Of a stretch of 7,795 nt of DNA, positions 7,625 through 7,795 are shown in pieces. Position 1 is the stretch's first letter. Every line of letters begins with the position of its first letter. The position numbers and the translations under genes are program-made. The notes beneath the pieces were generated by a model that was given only the letters and a program-made list of their open reading frames with translations, did no database searches and was not told the DNA's origin. Source of the DNA: an uncultured Granulosicoccaceae bacterium (lineage in GTDB: Bacteria; Pseudomonadota; Gammaproteobacteria; CALCKW01); contig CALDHJ010000145.1 in assembly GCA_937941555.1 (NCBI GenBank), forward strand, positions 1-7,795, given 5' to 3'.

Positions 7625-7795
7625 CAGGACACTCCCCCGGTGGAACTGGCCAAAAAACCTTGAACCATAAGGTTCAGGTGGGAGGCGAAGGGACCGATTT
7701 AGGCTTTCCGCCGTGGCGGACGTGCTCACTGTCGATCGCACACTGCTTCCCTGGGTAGAGAATTAAGGCTCAAGGGTATACCCAGCCAGTTTTGG
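7625..7795 (-). ncRNA. ssrS: 6S RNA, 5' end cut off by the window edge
   Basis: On the minus strand this region aligns by eye with E. coli 6S RNA. CCTTGAGCC (7775-7767) pairs perfectly, with one G-U, with GGTTCAAGG (7666-7658), the closing stem next to the central bubble. AACTGGC (7791-7785) pairs with GCCAGTT (7650-7644), the outer stem. The conserved GTGAGCACG (7729-7721) and AAGCCTAAA (7706-7698) flank an apical hairpin TCCGC-CACG-GCGGA (7720-7707). CCTGAACC (7678-7671) before GGTTCAAGG gives the alternative 3' hairpin known in E. coli. 6S RNA mimics an open promoter and sequesters sigma-70 RNA polymerase in stationary phase; the template for the short product RNA would be near 7762-7766. 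The 3' end is estimated at about 7625 from the E. coli length, and perhaps 10 nt of the 5' end are missing. No supported protein-coding frame is present here. Confidence 0.9.

Noticed and set aside
7658..7678. Hairpin as a stand-alone terminator of the glutaredoxin-like gene
   Set aside because: The T-tract is on the minus strand, so it cannot stop plus-strand transcripts; the hairpin is explained by the 6S RNA 3' arm.

Overview
The window is about 7.8 kb of GC-rich chromosomal DNA, almost certainly from a gammaproteobacterium. The evidence is an NtrC with the C-terminal helix typical of that class, an MsrA of the long E. coli type (GCFWG plus two C-terminal cysteines), a Pseudomonas-type magnesium HemB without zinc cysteines, and a 6S RNA whose conserved blocks can be lined up with the E. 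coli molecule. No genus can be named. The content is mostly housekeeping and stress-related; I see no insertion sequence, phage gene, tRNA, rRNA or CRISPR array.

Layout, left to right. (1) The 3' two thirds of ntrC/glnG (+) runs in from the left edge. (2) A lone type IV prepilin-like gene (-) converges on it. (3) A 170-bp divergent spacer separates the prepilin from a small exported trypsin-fold protease (+). (4) A 133-bp gap holds a possible 32-codon ORF and an extended -10 promoter, followed by msrA and ppk2 (+), which overlap by ATGA. (5) A membrane acyltransferase (-) overlaps the end of ppk2 tail to tail by 15 bp, and aroE (-) lies upstream of it. (6) A 115-bp divergent spacer rich in dyad symmetries leads to hemB (+) and a glutaredoxin-like gene (+), again overlapping by ATGA. 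(7) The right edge holds most of the 6S RNA gene ssrS on the minus strand; it is not protein-coding. No gene-free stretch exceeds 300 bases.

How the parts work together. NtrC activates sigma-54 promoters under nitrogen limitation. AroE (shikimate pathway) and HemB (tetrapyrrole pathway) are biosynthetic enzymes that share a divergent control region. MsrA repairs oxidised methionine and is translationally coupled to a polyphosphate-dependent nucleotide kinase, which suggests an oxidative or energy-stress pairing. HemB is coupled to a small CxxC redox protein. The 6S RNA is the global stationary-phase inhibitor of sigma-70 RNA polymerase.

The observations most worth following up are the unlabelled 6S RNA with a T6 tract directly after its alternative 3' hairpin, the three dyads between aroE and hemB, and the two ATGA-coupled gene pairs. 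I did not find a convincing wholly new system.
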